DNA from: Microbacteriaceae bacterium
Lineage (GTDB): Bacteria > Actinomycetota > Actinomycetes > Actinomycetales > Microbacteriaceae
Assembly (NCBI GenBank): GCA_024642605.1
Contig: JAHEAT010000012.1
Span: 1-44,114, forward strand
Direction of reading: 5' to 3'
Length of the DNA stretch: 44,114 bases
Both the position numbers and the translations under genes were made by a program. Positions 17,179-26,000 of this stretch are shown here, one piece after another (within the stretch, counting starts at the first letter, position 1; every line of letters begins with the position of its first letter). Below the pieces are notes generated by a model that worked only from the letters and a program-made list of their open reading frames with translations, made no database searches and was not told the DNA's origin.

Positions 17179-18075
17179 GTGACTTTAAATCATTTATTCA
17201 GTGGCCGAACACTCATCGTAGGGTTCGATGGCTGGAGCGATTCTGCCGATGCTGCAAGCGGCGCGGTGCGCTACCTAACGCTGCAATCAAAGTCTGAAAT
17301 GATCGAGCAACTCGATTCTGAGGAGTACTACGACTACATTTTCACTCGCCCTCAGGTGAGCCTCGACGATGAAGGACAACGGCAAATCGCTTGGCCAACT
17401 GCCGAGCTTTACGCCCCATCGGTTGCTGAAGGTTCTGCGGAGTTCTCGAAGCTATTTTTCTTACTCGGTTCGGAGCCGAGCCGACGCTGGAAGGCGTTTG
17501 TTGCCGAACTGATGGAAATCATCGTCGATCAAGAGATTCAGGCAGTGATTTTTCTAGGGTCCATTCCTGCCGACACTCCGCACACTCGACCCGTGCCAGT
17601 TAGCGCGCACAGCCAAAACCAAATGGTTCGCGAGCAGACCGGCGCCGAAAAGAGCAATTATCAGGGGCCGGTGGGTGTTCAGTCGGTTCTTTCGATGGAG
17701 CTCGAGGCTTCTGGCATTCCCACACTTGCGCTCTGGGCTTCGGTGCCTCACTACGTGCAAAATGGTCCTTCGCCCAAAGCTATGCTGGCGCTGGTTAGCG
17801 AACTTGAAAAGTATTTGGGCGTGCAGTTTGACCACAAGGATCTAGCAACCGAGGCTTTTGCCTGGGAACGCAGCATTGATGAGCTTGCCGAAAACGATGA
17901 AGACATGGCCGGTTACATCGAACAGCTCGAGCAGACCCGCGACACTACCGACTCCGAGGCAGCCAGCGGCGACTCGCTCGCCATGGAATTTGAGAAGTTT
18001 CTAGCCAGCCAAAACGAAAAATCCGAGGGCGAAACTGAAGATTCGGCCTCAGACGAAAACTCAGGCGACCAGTAG
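17179..18075 (+). CDS. PAC2-family protein
   Basis: The 298-aa protein belongs to the PAC2 (proteasome assembly chaperone 2-like) family by its N terminus LIVGFDGWSDSADAASGAVRYL, by VIFLGSIPADTPHTRPVPVS, and by GIPTLALWASVPHYV. The C-terminal 70 residues are highly acidic. Actinobacterial members sit next to the pupylation/proteasome locus but their function is unknown. GTG start with AGGGA 6-7 nt upstream; TAATCT at 17161-17166 is a possible -10 box. Its last 15 nt overlap the convergent uppP gene. Confidence 0.85.
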   Translation: MTLNHLFSGRTLIVGFDGWSDSADAASGAVRYLTLQSKSEMIEQLDSEEYYDYIFTRPQVSLDDEGQRQIAWPTAELYAPSVAEGSAEFSKLFFLLGSEPSRRWKAFVAELMEIIVDQEIQAVIFLGSIPADTPHTRPVPVSAHSQNQMVREQTGAEKSNYQGPVGVQSVLSMELEASGIPTLALWASVPHYVQNGPSPKAMLALVSELEKYLGVQFDHKDLATEAFAWERSIDELAENDEDMAGYIEQLEQTRDTTDSEAASGDSLAMEFEKFLASQNEKSEGETEDSASDENSGDQ

Positions 18076-18897
18076 CCCCGAGCCCAGGCCGATCAGCACC
18101 AAGATACCGACTGCGACTCGCCAAACCACAAACGGCAAATAAGAGCCGCGAACCAGGTACTTGAGCAGGAACCCAATCACCAGGTATCCGGTGATGAACG
18201 AAACCAGCGTGGCGACTGCAGTGGCAAACAGCGAATCGGCGTTGAGGTCAGAGAAGCTCTTGGCAAACTCGTACAACCCACTCGCAATCACCGCGGGGAT
18301 GGCAAGTAAGAACGAGAACCTTGCGGCAGCCTCACGCGTGTATCCCAGAAACAACCCAACCGAAATAGTGCCACCCGAGCGAGAGACACCTGGGATAACG
18401 GCCAGTGCCTGACCGAGCCCAAACAGCAGGCCGTGTTTCATGGTGATTTGCTCGAGCGGTTTGGTGCGCTTACCGACTCGGTCGGCTAAACCCAAGAGCA
18501 AACCGAAACCGATGAGGGTGAATGCAATTACGTAAAGGTTGCGTAAGTCTTGCTCGATGAAATCTTTGAATACTAAGCCGATGATGACCACCGGCAGGCT
18601 TCCGATGATTACAAGCCAACCCATTTTTGCGTCTGGTGAGGTCGCTGTGGTTTTTGAGGTGACTCCACGAACCCAGGCCGAGGCGATGCGCAAAATGTCT
18701 TTGAAAAAGTAGAGAACTACGGCCGCTTCGGTACCCAGTTGGATGGTGGCGATAAATGCAGTTAGCTCAGGGCGGGTGAGGCTGTGATCGAGAACCAGAA
18801 GTTGTTCGGCGATCTGCACATGCGCGCTAGATGATATTGGAAGAAACTCGGTTAATCCTTGAATCAGCCCAAGGATGATGGCGGCGAAAAGGTTCAA
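18061..18897 (-). CDS. uppP: Undecaprenyl-diphosphatase UppP
   Basis: Recycles the peptidoglycan lipid carrier by dephosphorylating undecaprenyl pyrophosphate; its activity gives bacitracin tolerance. The 278-aa membrane protein has the active-site motifs GLIQGLTEFLPISSSAH near the N terminus and VIPGVSRSGGTISVGLFLG in the middle, with about eight hydrophobic segments. It is 9 nt downstream of a 69-aa gene and probably co-transcribed with it. Converges on, and overlaps by 15 nt, the PAC2 gene. Confidence 0.95.
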   Translation of the reverse strand: MNLFAAIILGLIQGLTEFLPISSSAHVQIAEQLLVLDHSLTRPELTAFIATIQLGTEAAVVLYFFKDILRIASAWVRGVTSKTTATSPDAKMGWLVIIGSLPVVIIGLVFKDFIEQDLRNLYVIAFTLIGFGLLLGLADRVGKRTKPLEQITMKHGLLFGLGQALAVIPGVSRSGGTISVGLFLGYTREAAARFSFLLAIPAVIASGLYEFAKSFSDLNADSLFATAVATLVSFITGYLVIGFLLKYLVRGSYLPFVVWRVAVGILVLIGLGSGLLVA

Positions 18898-18906
18898 TAT
18901 CGCGGC

Positions 18907-19116
18907 CTATTCGCTGTCGTCGGCTTCTTCGAAAGGCAACCACTCACCGAAAGCCGATTCGAGGGCCTCTTCGTAATCGAGAAAGGCGTTTTGCAGCACC
19001 GAGTAGGCATTCTGAACTGCCGGGTCGTCATCGGAGCGTCTCATGGTGACTGCCTCGTGGTGTCTCTCGAGTGCAGCAATGAACTGTTGAAGTGCGAGCC
19101 TAGGTTCGGTAGCCAT
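18907..19116 (-). CDS. Small acidic conserved hypothetical protein
   Basis: Not recognised by function. The 69-aa product is helical and acidic, starting MATEPRLALQQFIAALERHH and ending FEEADDSE; there is no signal or membrane segment. A TAGGTT box 6 nt before the ATG makes a leaderless start likely, and uppP follows 9 nt after its stop, so it heads a two-gene unit. The promoter, the sensible start and the co-directional partner support a real gene. Confidence 0.7.
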   Translation of the reverse strand: MATEPRLALQQFIAALERHHEAVTMRRSDDDPAVQNAYSVLQNAFLDYEEALESAFGEWLPFEEADDSE

Positions 19117-19128
19117 AGCCCTAACCTA
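19117..19128 (-). promoter_or_regulatory. Leaderless-type promoter of the 69-aa gene and uppP
   Basis: Minus-strand TAGGTT (19123-19128), AGGGCT, then ATG at 19116. The 6-nt spacing predicts transcription starting at the start codon. Confidence 0.55.
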
Positions 19129-19185
19129 CCCCCGAGCGCCCTTTTAGGTAAGCAGGCTGGGTCGAATCGCCCAAGCGTTTCGTGT

Positions 19186-19191
19186 TAGAGT
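19186..19191 (+). promoter_or_regulatory. Possible -10 box of the tRNA-Leu gene
   Basis: TAGAGT preceded by TGT (weak extended -10), 21 nt upstream of the mature tRNA. No clear -35 is visible. Confidence 0.35.
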
Positions 19192-19212
19192 GGTGAGTCG
19201 TTGCAGACACCT

Positions 19213-19295
19213 GTCCGGGTGGCGGAATGGCAGACGCGCTAGCTTGAGGTGCTAGTCCTCGTTAGAGGGTAGGGGTTCAAGTCCCCTTTCGGACA
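19213..19295 (+). tRNA. tRNA-Leu (anticodon GAG)
   Basis: An 83-nt cloverleaf with a 7-bp acceptor stem (GTCCGGG with TTCGGAC, two G-T pairs), D-arm GGCGGAATGGCAGACGC, anticodon stem CTAGC/GCTAG around TTGAGGT (anticodon GAG at 19246-19248), a long class II variable arm (TCCTCGTTAGAGGGT) and T-arm AGGGGTTCAAGTCCCCT. It decodes CUC/CUU leucine codons. The 3' CCA is not encoded. A terminator follows 6 nt later. Confidence 0.97.
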
Positions 19296-19301
19296 CAAGT
19301 A

Positions 19302-19334
19302 AAGACCCCAGCCGATGGTTGGGGTCTTTTTCTT
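19302..19334. terminator. Bidirectional terminator between tRNA-Leu and the adenine methyltransferase
   Basis: AAGACCCCA (19302-19310) pairs with TGGGGTCTT (19320-19328) and a T-rich run follows. The A-rich 5' side lets it also serve the convergent methyltransferase gene. Confidence 0.9.
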
Positions 19335-19352
19335 AGATCAAAGCCGCGCTCA

Positions 19353-20402
19353 CTAGATGCCTCCGACCGCCGCAAAAATCTTTTTTACTCTGGATTTATC
19401 GCCGGCAATCAGAATGTGCTCGGTGTTTCGCGTCGCACCCGGGTTGCCCACGCGCTCCCCCGACTTGTTGTAAACACCAATCTGTGAGCCGATGTAACGC
19501 TTGAAGTCGACATCCATGATTTCAACGTGCCCGCGCGCCTTGCACATCTCGATGAGTTCATCGCGGTTTAGCCAGGCCTCGTTGTTGTAGCTCAGCACGA
19601 TGGTTTCAGCCTTGACCGTTTGCATGAGTTCGCGCATGGCCAAAGGCATTGCAGGCTTTGAGTTGAACTTGCTCTTAGTCTCGGGCGTGCGAACATCGGT
19701 TCGCTTGTTGGCAATTCCGTAGCTATCCGGGGCATCCCAGCGAACGAGGGTTTCCCAGATGTGGTAGTTGGCGAAATACCTGTGCTGGTTATACGGCGGG
19801 TCTAGGTAGGCCAGGTCGACCGAATCGAGCCCAGGTGCAACCTCTAGAGCGTCGCCCCTAACGGCGAAACCACCTCCGGGCAAAAGCGCTGGGTCGGTGA
19901 GCTTGAGTGCGCTCGCCGAGCGCTTAGACCACTGCTTCAGGTAAGCCATCTGAACTCCGGTGGTGGAGTCGACTCGGTCTGCGGCTAACAGAAGCGAAGC
20001 CAGTAAGGGGTGATACAGCCAAGTGCTTGCGTAGTTAGCCTCGATAAAATCACGGATGGCATCGATGCGCTCGCCGTTTTGAGGCTGAAAGTAACGAGCG
20101 TCCTCGCAGAACACCTTGGTGAAGTAACCGGCCTTAGCGGGTAAGGCGTTTAGTTCGGCAATGGCATCGGTCAGTTCGGTCTGGTTCACCGAACGAGAGT
20201 CAAGCTCGATCCACGTTTTTGCGAAAACCTCGGAGTAACTGGCAGTGTCGACAGCAGTGACCTCGATGCCAAGTTCTTTAAAGCTTCGGGCCACGCGGGT
20301 GGTGCCGGTAAAGAGATCAAGGGCGGTTTTAGCCGAGGATGCTGCCGCAATATTGGCAAGCAATGGCACGAGTGTGCGCTTTGAGCCCAGATACTTGATC
20401 AC
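19353..20402 (-). CDS. D12-class N6-adenine DNA methyltransferase (orphan)
   Basis: Predicted DNA adenine methylase. The 349-aa protein starts with MIKYLGSKRTLVPLL, carries a SAM-binding motif ALDLFTGTTRVARSF (about 27-41) and the catalytic DPPY at 201-204, followed by NQHRYFANYHIWETLVRWD. Its larger middle region (about 70-190) is where the D12 class places its target-recognition domain, so the site may differ from GATC. GTG start, 6 nt after TAACTT. No restriction endonuclease is next to it, so it looks like an orphan methylase; its target cannot be read from sequence. Confidence 0.85.
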   Translation of the reverse strand: MIKYLGSKRTLVPLLANIAAASSAKTALDLFTGTTRVARSFKELGIEVTAVDTASYSEVFAKTWIELDSRSVNQTELTDAIAELNALPAKAGYFTKVFCEDARYFQPQNGERIDAIRDFIEANYASTWLYHPLLASLLLAADRVDSTTGVQMAYLKQWSKRSASALKLTDPALLPGGGFAVRGDALEVAPGLDSVDLAYLDPPYNQHRYFANYHIWETLVRWDAPDSYGIANKRTDVRTPETKSKFNSKPAMPLAMRELMQTVKAETIVLSYNNEAWLNRDELIEMCKARGHVEIMDVDFKRYIGSQIGVYNKSGERVGNPGATRNTEHILIAGDKSRVKKIFAAVGGI

Positions 20403-20414
20403 TCGTCAAAGTTA
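20403..20414 (-). promoter_or_regulatory. Leaderless-type promoter of the adenine methyltransferase
   Basis: Minus-strand TAACTT (20409-20414), TGACGA, then GTG. The divergent phosphatase gene has TACACT at 20413-20418, so the two -10 boxes overlap by 2 nt. Confidence 0.55.
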
Positions 20415-20449
20415 CACTTGATAGACGTACAAGATAGAGGCAAAGCGCA

Positions 20450-21034
20450 ATGGCTGAATTAGTGGTGGGTTTGCTACGACACGGTGAAACCGACTGGAAT
20501 GTGGCTAGCCTCCTTCAGGGCACCAGCGACATTCCGCTGAATCAAAACGGAATAGCCCAAGCCGTAGCCGCATCTAAAGCCATTGTCGCCAGCGACTGGG
20601 ATCAAATCGTCTCGTCACCGCTCAGTAGAGCTAGAGACACCGCGAGAATCATCTCGGATGCCAATGCTCTGGGTGAAATAGCCATCGAACCCCTTCTCAT
20701 CGAAAGAGCCTTTGGTGAGGCTGAGGGCTTGAACTACCACGAGTGGAAAAAGCAGCACGACGCCCATCAAACGGTAGTTGGCGGAGAGTCACTTATTGAT
20801 CTGGAGCTTCGCGCCAATCGCCTACTGCAGCACTTGGTAGTGAATTATTTGGGAAAGCGGGTGTTGGCCGTGTCGCACGGTGCCTTGATTCGCAAAGTGG
20901 TGCGCATCGTCAGCGACCGTGAGCTACCTCGCGAAGGCGAACGATTCGCCAATGCAAGCCTCACCAAACTCGCCTACCGCGATTCAAAGTGGAGCATCGA
21001 GCACTACAACCCGGCGTCGCTGCAGGCTAACTGA
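20450..21034 (+). CDS. Histidine phosphatase family protein
   Basis: Phosphoglycerate-mutase-like phosphatase acting through a phospho-histidine. The 194-aa protein has the RHG motif in LLRHGETDWN, the second arginine in SSPLSRARDTA, the acidic ERAFGEAEG and the second histidine in VLAVSHGALIR. Without mutase-specific inserts it is probably a phosphatase of unknown substrate. AGAGG lies 9 nt before the ATG. It is divergent from the methyltransferase and overlaps the convergent glycosyltransferase by 8 nt. Confidence 0.9.
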   Translation: MAELVVGLLRHGETDWNVASLLQGTSDIPLNQNGIAQAVAASKAIVASDWDQIVSSPLSRARDTARIISDANALGEIAIEPLLIERAFGEAEGLNYHEWKKQHDAHQTVVGGESLIDLELRANRLLQHLVVNYLGKRVLAVSHGALIRKVVRIVSDRELPREGERFANASLTKLAYRDSKWSIEHYNPASLQAN

Positions 21035-22097
21035 GCGACTCAATCAGGTCGGCTAGGTCTCTGCCCGATTTCTCCCACGAAAACTCGCTGGAGCGTCTTA
21101 CAGCGCTCGCCGATAAAGCTTCGCGATCATCTAATGCCTCAGCAATGGCCTCCGCGCAAGCAACGGCGTCACCGGCAGCAAAAAACACAGCAGCCTCTCC
21201 GGCAATCTCTCGAAACACCGGGATGTCGGTTAGCACCGCCGGCACTCCCCTGGCGAAACCCTCGATTACGGGAATGCCAAAACCTTCGGCGCGACTAGCG
21301 CTTACAGTGAGCGCTGCGGTGTCGAGCAAATCGATGTACTTTTCATCGGTCAAGCCACTGTGAAAAATCACGCGAACCCCAGATTTTTCGGCTAGCGATT
21401 GAAGCTCGGCCTTTCGTTGGTGGTCGATTCCACTCACCAGGTGCAGTTCGGCGCGATCAACCAACGCCGATGCGCGAACCAGTGTCTCAACATCTTTGTA
21501 GCCCATGAAAGTGCCCATGTAAACCAGTCGAACCATGTCTTGATGAATCTGAGATGCGGTACTTGGCCTGCGGAAAACATCTTCGACAGCATTTGAAATC
21601 AACTGCACCGGAGCAGTCGTTAGGTTGTGTTCGGCGATTTCATCTGCAGTGGTGCGGCTCACAGTCACAACCGCATCGGCTGAGCGCAGCAGCAACCGTT
21701 GCGGAAAGTAGCTCAGGTGGTAAAGCCACCAGATTGCTCTTACCGCCGGGTTGAAGTGTTTTGGTGGCGTGCGAAAGCGGTAGTAGATGAGGTCGTGGAT
21801 GGTGAGAATAAGTCTGAACTTTTTGCCAATCGACCCGGTTGTTTGCATCGGCGAAAAAATCACTTTGGCGCCCCGCCGGTTCATGCGTCTGGCAAATCCC
21901 AGTTCTCGAGGCGAATCGACTTCGCACTCAAAGATGTGAGCGCATCCCGGTGGCAAATGTTTCAGTTGTTCGTGGTTAGAGATGATGGCCGTGATGGGCA
22001 TCAACTTGGCAACTTCACCAAACAGATTCGTGGCAAAACGGCTTATGCCGTCGTGGTGCCCAACTCTGATGAATCGAGCGTCAAAGAATACGCTCAC
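21027..22097 (-). CDS. GT4-family glycosyltransferase
   Basis: A GT-B fold sugar transferase of 356 aa. The C-terminal nucleotide-sugar domain shows LVYMGTFMGYKDVETLVRA, and SASRAEGFGIPVIEGFARGVP holds the family's E-x7-E motif. The N terminus (MSVFFDARFIRVGHHDGISR) has the glycine-rich acceptor loop. No membrane helix. Donor and acceptor are unknown; a role in envelope or polysaccharide synthesis is likely. It overlaps the upstream hydrolase gene by 4 nt. Confidence 0.87.
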   Translation of the reverse strand: MSVFFDARFIRVGHHDGISRFATNLFGEVAKLMPITAIISNHEQLKHLPPGCAHIFECEVDSPRELGFARRMNRRGAKVIFSPMQTTGSIGKKFRLILTIHDLIYYRFRTPPKHFNPAVRAIWWLYHLSYFPQRLLLRSADAVVTVSRTTADEIAEHNLTTAPVQLISNAVEDVFRRPSTASQIHQDMVRLVYMGTFMGYKDVETLVRASALVDRAELHLVSGIDHQRKAELQSLAEKSGVRVIFHSGLTDEKYIDLLDTAALTVSASRAEGFGIPVIEGFARGVPAVLTDIPVFREIAGEAAVFFAAGDAVACAEAIAEALDDREALSASAVRRSSEFSWEKSGRDLADLIESLS

Positions 22098-22990
22098 TGG
22101 TGCAGTTTGATGAATTCGATGGTGTGCTGCACTACGACGTCGACACGTTCGTAGTGAGGAAGGTGACCCGTGCCAATCATTTCAACGTAGGTGGCATCTG
22201 AGTACAGCGCCGCTGCAGATCGCTGAGCCTCAATTTTGGTGATGTCGTCTTTGTCACCGCAGAGCAGCAACACCGGTTGGTGAATGTTCTCTGCCATTTC
22301 ACTCAGATTTTCGGCGACAGACGCATCGAAAGCTTCTTCGGCCATTTTTGCGCTCGAGAACTTGCTGAAGTGTTGCTTGTGTTGGTTGTGAATCCAGGCC
22401 TTCAAGACGGGGTCGTTGCCTTTGTAGAGAAATTCGGTGACGATCCGAATGACCAACGGATGGCCCAGCATCCAACGGCCAGCCTTCTCTGGAATATTTG
22501 CAGCCAAGCGATACCAGATCAGCGATACGTAAGCCATGAACTGCCGTGGACCACGCATGGGCCATGCCGAAACGGGGTTCAGCATCACCAGTCTGGTTTT
22601 ATCGCCGGTGGCCAAGACGTGCTTGCCCAGAAGCAGTGTGCCAAATGAATGGCCAAAGTAGGTAAGGTCGCCCGAAAGATTCAGAGTCTTCGTGAGCGCG
22701 GTGAGCCAGGCGGTGTAGTTATCGAGATTGTGCACCGTGCTCAGCGGTACCGCTTCACCGAAGCCCGGGAGCTCTGGCACATAGCAGTCAAATTCTTCTA
22801 GACCGCCGACGATTGGTTCAACACCTTCGTGTGTGCCGCGGTATCCGTGAACGAAAAGAATCGACCCGCGTTTCTTGGCAGTAGCGGGGTAACGCCAAAT
22901 TGGTGTCTTGCCATACGCTGTCTCTACCTCCGAATATTCGGCACGAGCAGCTGCCCTGTTGGCAAGTTCTTCGGTTCTCGAAATAGACAT
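22094..22990 (-). CDS. Alpha/beta hydrolase
   Basis: The 298-aa protein has the oxyanion-loop sequence ILFVHGYRG, the nucleophile elbow GHSFG, an aspartate in LLCGDKDDITK and a histidine in IGTGHLPHYE, completing the Ser-Asp-His triad. A helical cap lies between. It resembles lipase/esterase-like enzymes of lipid or small-ester turnover, but the substrate is unknown. GGGTGA precedes the ATG, and TATAAAAT at 23008-23015, overlapping the metH stop, is a good -10 box, so it may be transcribed separately from metH. Confidence 0.87.
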   Translation of the reverse strand: MSISRTEELANRAAARAEYSEVETAYGKTPIWRYPATAKKRGSILFVHGYRGTHEGVEPIVGGLEEFDCYVPELPGFGEAVPLSTVHNLDNYTAWLTALTKTLNLSGDLTYFGHSFGTLLLGKHVLATGDKTRLVMLNPVSAWPMRGPRQFMAYVSLIWYRLAANIPEKAGRWMLGHPLVIRIVTEFLYKGNDPVLKAWIHNQHKQHFSKFSSAKMAEEAFDASVAENLSEMAENIHQPVLLLCGDKDDITKIEAQRSAAALYSDATYVEMIGTGHLPHYERVDVVVQHTIEFIKLHQ

Positions 22991-23007
22991 AAATTCACCC
23001 CACGGTG

Positions 23008-23015
23008 ATTTTATA
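23008..23015 (-). promoter_or_regulatory. Possible -10 box for the hydrolase-glycosyltransferase pair
   Basis: TATAAAAT on the minus strand overlaps the metH stop codon and lies 17 nt before the hydrolase ATG. No convincing -35 was found. Confidence 0.4.
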
Positions 23016-26000
23016 CCGAAAAGTATTTCGCTTCTGGATGATGAAGCACCATCGCATCGGTCGACTGTTCTGGGTGCAGCTGCAGTTCTTCAGAGAGTGT
23101 TACGCCAATCGATTCAGGACGCAGCAGTTCGATCAGCTTGATTCGGTCTTCGAGATTAGGGCACGCGGGGTAGCCAAACGAGTAACGAGCACCTCGGTAA
23201 TCGAGGCTGAAAAGGCCTTCAACTGCTTCGGGCTCTTCTTGGTCAAAACCGAGTTCTTCTCGCACTCTTTGGTGCCAAAATTCGGCAAGCGCCTCGGTTA
23301 ACTGCACCGAAAGACCGTGCAGTTCAAGATAATCACGGTATTCGTTTTTCGCATAAAGCTCGTTAGCCGCCACCGAGACTCGGTTGCCCATGGTGACCAA
23401 TTGGAACGGCACGACATCGATAACTCCCGAACCAATCGGTGAGACAAAGTCGCTAAGGCACAGATGACGGTCGCGCGATTGTCTAGGGAAGGTAAAACGC
23501 AGACGCTCGGTACCTGGCACTCCCCCGCTACCTCCGTCGGTTGAGCGTTCCGCGCCGTGGTGAAGAATCACCAAATCGTCACCTTCAGAAACTGCCGGGA
23601 AGTATCCGTAGACAACCGCTGCTTCAAGCAAGCTCTCGGTTTGAATGCGCTCTAACCAGTGGCGAAGCCTCGGACGCCCCTCTGTTTCAACCAACTGTTC
23701 GTAACTCGCGCCGTCATCGCCACGGCCGGGCTTGAGACCCCACTGACCCATGAAGGTTGCTCGCTCATCCAAGAACGACGAATAATCGCGCAACGCTATG
23801 CCCTTGACCGTTCTGGTACCCCAGAACGGAGGTGTTGGTATGCGGTTGTCGGTGGCCACATCTGAACGGGTCGGAAGATTTTCTAGTGATGTGCGTTCGA
23901 GCAGGTTTCCCTTAGGTGTAACCCGCTTTTTGAGTGCTGGAAGTTCGACGGCTTCGCCGCGCTTGAATTTCACCAGTGCATCCATGAGGCGAAGCCCTTC
24001 GAACGCGTCTCTCGCGTAACGAACCTCGCCCTCGTAGATCTCGGCAAGATCTTGCTCAACAAATGCGCGCGTGAGAGCTGCGCCACCGAGAATCACCGGC
24101 CAGCGTGCAGCCACACCGCGAAGATTCATCTCCTCGAGGTTCTCCTTCATCACTTGAGTCGACTTGACCAGCAAACCGCTCATGCCGATTACATCGACGT
24201 CGTGAGTTTCGGCCGCTTGAAGAATCTCGTTTACCGACTGCTTGATGCCAATGTTGACCGTGTCAAAGCCGTTGTTGCTCAAAATGATGTCGACCAGATT
24301 CTTGCCAATGTCGTGCACGTCGCCCCGCACGGTGGCGAGCAAGATCTTGCCTTTGCCCGAGTCGTCGGTCTTTTCGATATGCGGTTCAAGGTAGGCAACC
24401 GAGGTCTTCATGACCTCAGCACTCTGCAGCACAAAAGGCAGCTGCATCTCGCCGGCACCAAACAGCTCACCAACAACCTGCATGCCAGCGAGCAGGTGAT
24501 CGTTAATGATCTGAAGCGCGGGGATGCCCGTGGCTAGCGCTTCGTCGAGGTCGAGTTCGAGCCCCTTCTTCTCGCCATCGATAATGCGTCTTTGAAGACG
24601 AGCCTCCAAAGGCATGGCAGCGAGTTCGGATGCGCGGGTCTGTTTTGCCGTTACCGAGTCGACCCCCGAAAACTCATCGAGCAGACGAGTGAGCGGGTCG
24701 AAGGTGACATTGCCGTCGCTGTCGTACTCGCGACGGTCGTAAATGAGGTCGAGGGCGACTTTGAGTTGAGTTTCTGGAATCTGAGAGAGCGGCATGATTC
24801 GCGCGGCATGAACGATAGCCGAGGTCAAACCGGCTTTGGTGCACTCGTGCAAAAACACCGAGTTGAGAACGTGCCTGGCGGCTGGGCTCAGACCAAACGA
24901 GATGTTCGAGATGCCGAGGGTGCTTTGCACGCCCGGGTAGGCCTGGTTGAGTTGCGCAATCGCTTGGATGGTCTCCAAACCGTCTCTGCGCGTTTCATCT
25001 TGGCCGGTGGCAATTGGGAAGGTTAGCGTGTCAACCACGATGTCGGAAAGCGACATTCCCCAGTTGGCGCGAAGGTCATCGATGAGTCTCTTGGCAATAT
25101 CAAACTTCGTTTGCGCGGTTCTCGCCTGGCCGGTTTCGTCAATGGTCAGGGCTACCACGGCCGCGCCGTGCTCCTTAACCAAAGGCATAATCCTGGCAAA
25201 CCTCGAGGTTGGTCCATCGCCGTCTTCGTAGTTCACCGAGTTGATCATGGCTCGGCCACCGATGCACTCGAGCCCGGCTTCGAGAACTGCTGGTTCGGTT
25301 GAATCGAGCACGATTGGCAATGTGGTTGAGGTCACGAGACGACTAACGAATTCGCGCATATCGTCGGCACCGTCGCGCCCCACGTAGTCGACGCAAACGT
25401 CGAGCGCGTGTGCGCCTTCACGGGTTTGCGATTTAGCGATTTCGAGGCATTCATCCCAGTTGCCTTCGAGCATCGCATCGCGAAACGCCTTTGAACCGTT
25501 GGCGTTGGTGCGTTCACCAATCGACAGGTAGGTCATGGTTTGGTCGAAAGGTTGGTGCTGGTAAAGGCTCGCGAGCCCCGGCTCGTTTACCCAGGTTGGT
25601 CGAGACGGAGTTTGGTTTTGAACCGCCGACACGATTGCTGCAATGTGTTCGGGAGTTGTTCCGCAGCATCCGCCCACTAAACCAGCGCCGTACTCGTGAA
25701 CGAACTGCAGTTGTGCACTAGCCAGGTCGGCGGCGCCGAGCGGGTAGTGAGCGCCATCGGAGGTAAGAACCGGAAGCCCGGCGTTGGGCATTACCACTAG
25801 CGGTAGCTTCGAGAACTTTGACAGGTAGCGAAGGTGTTCGCTCATTTCGGTTGGACCGGTGGCGCAGTTAAGCCCAATCGCGTCGACACCTAAGGCGGTC
25901 AGGGCAGTGAGTGCCGCCCCAATTTCAGAACCGAGAAGCATGGTTCCGGTGGTTTCGATTGTTACCGAGACGATGATCGGAACAGACTGACCGAGTTGAG

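Noticed and set aside
24052..24537. 161-residue open frame antisense to metH
   Set aside because: It is a shadow of the metH reading frame with no promoter, ribosome-binding site or recognisable domain.
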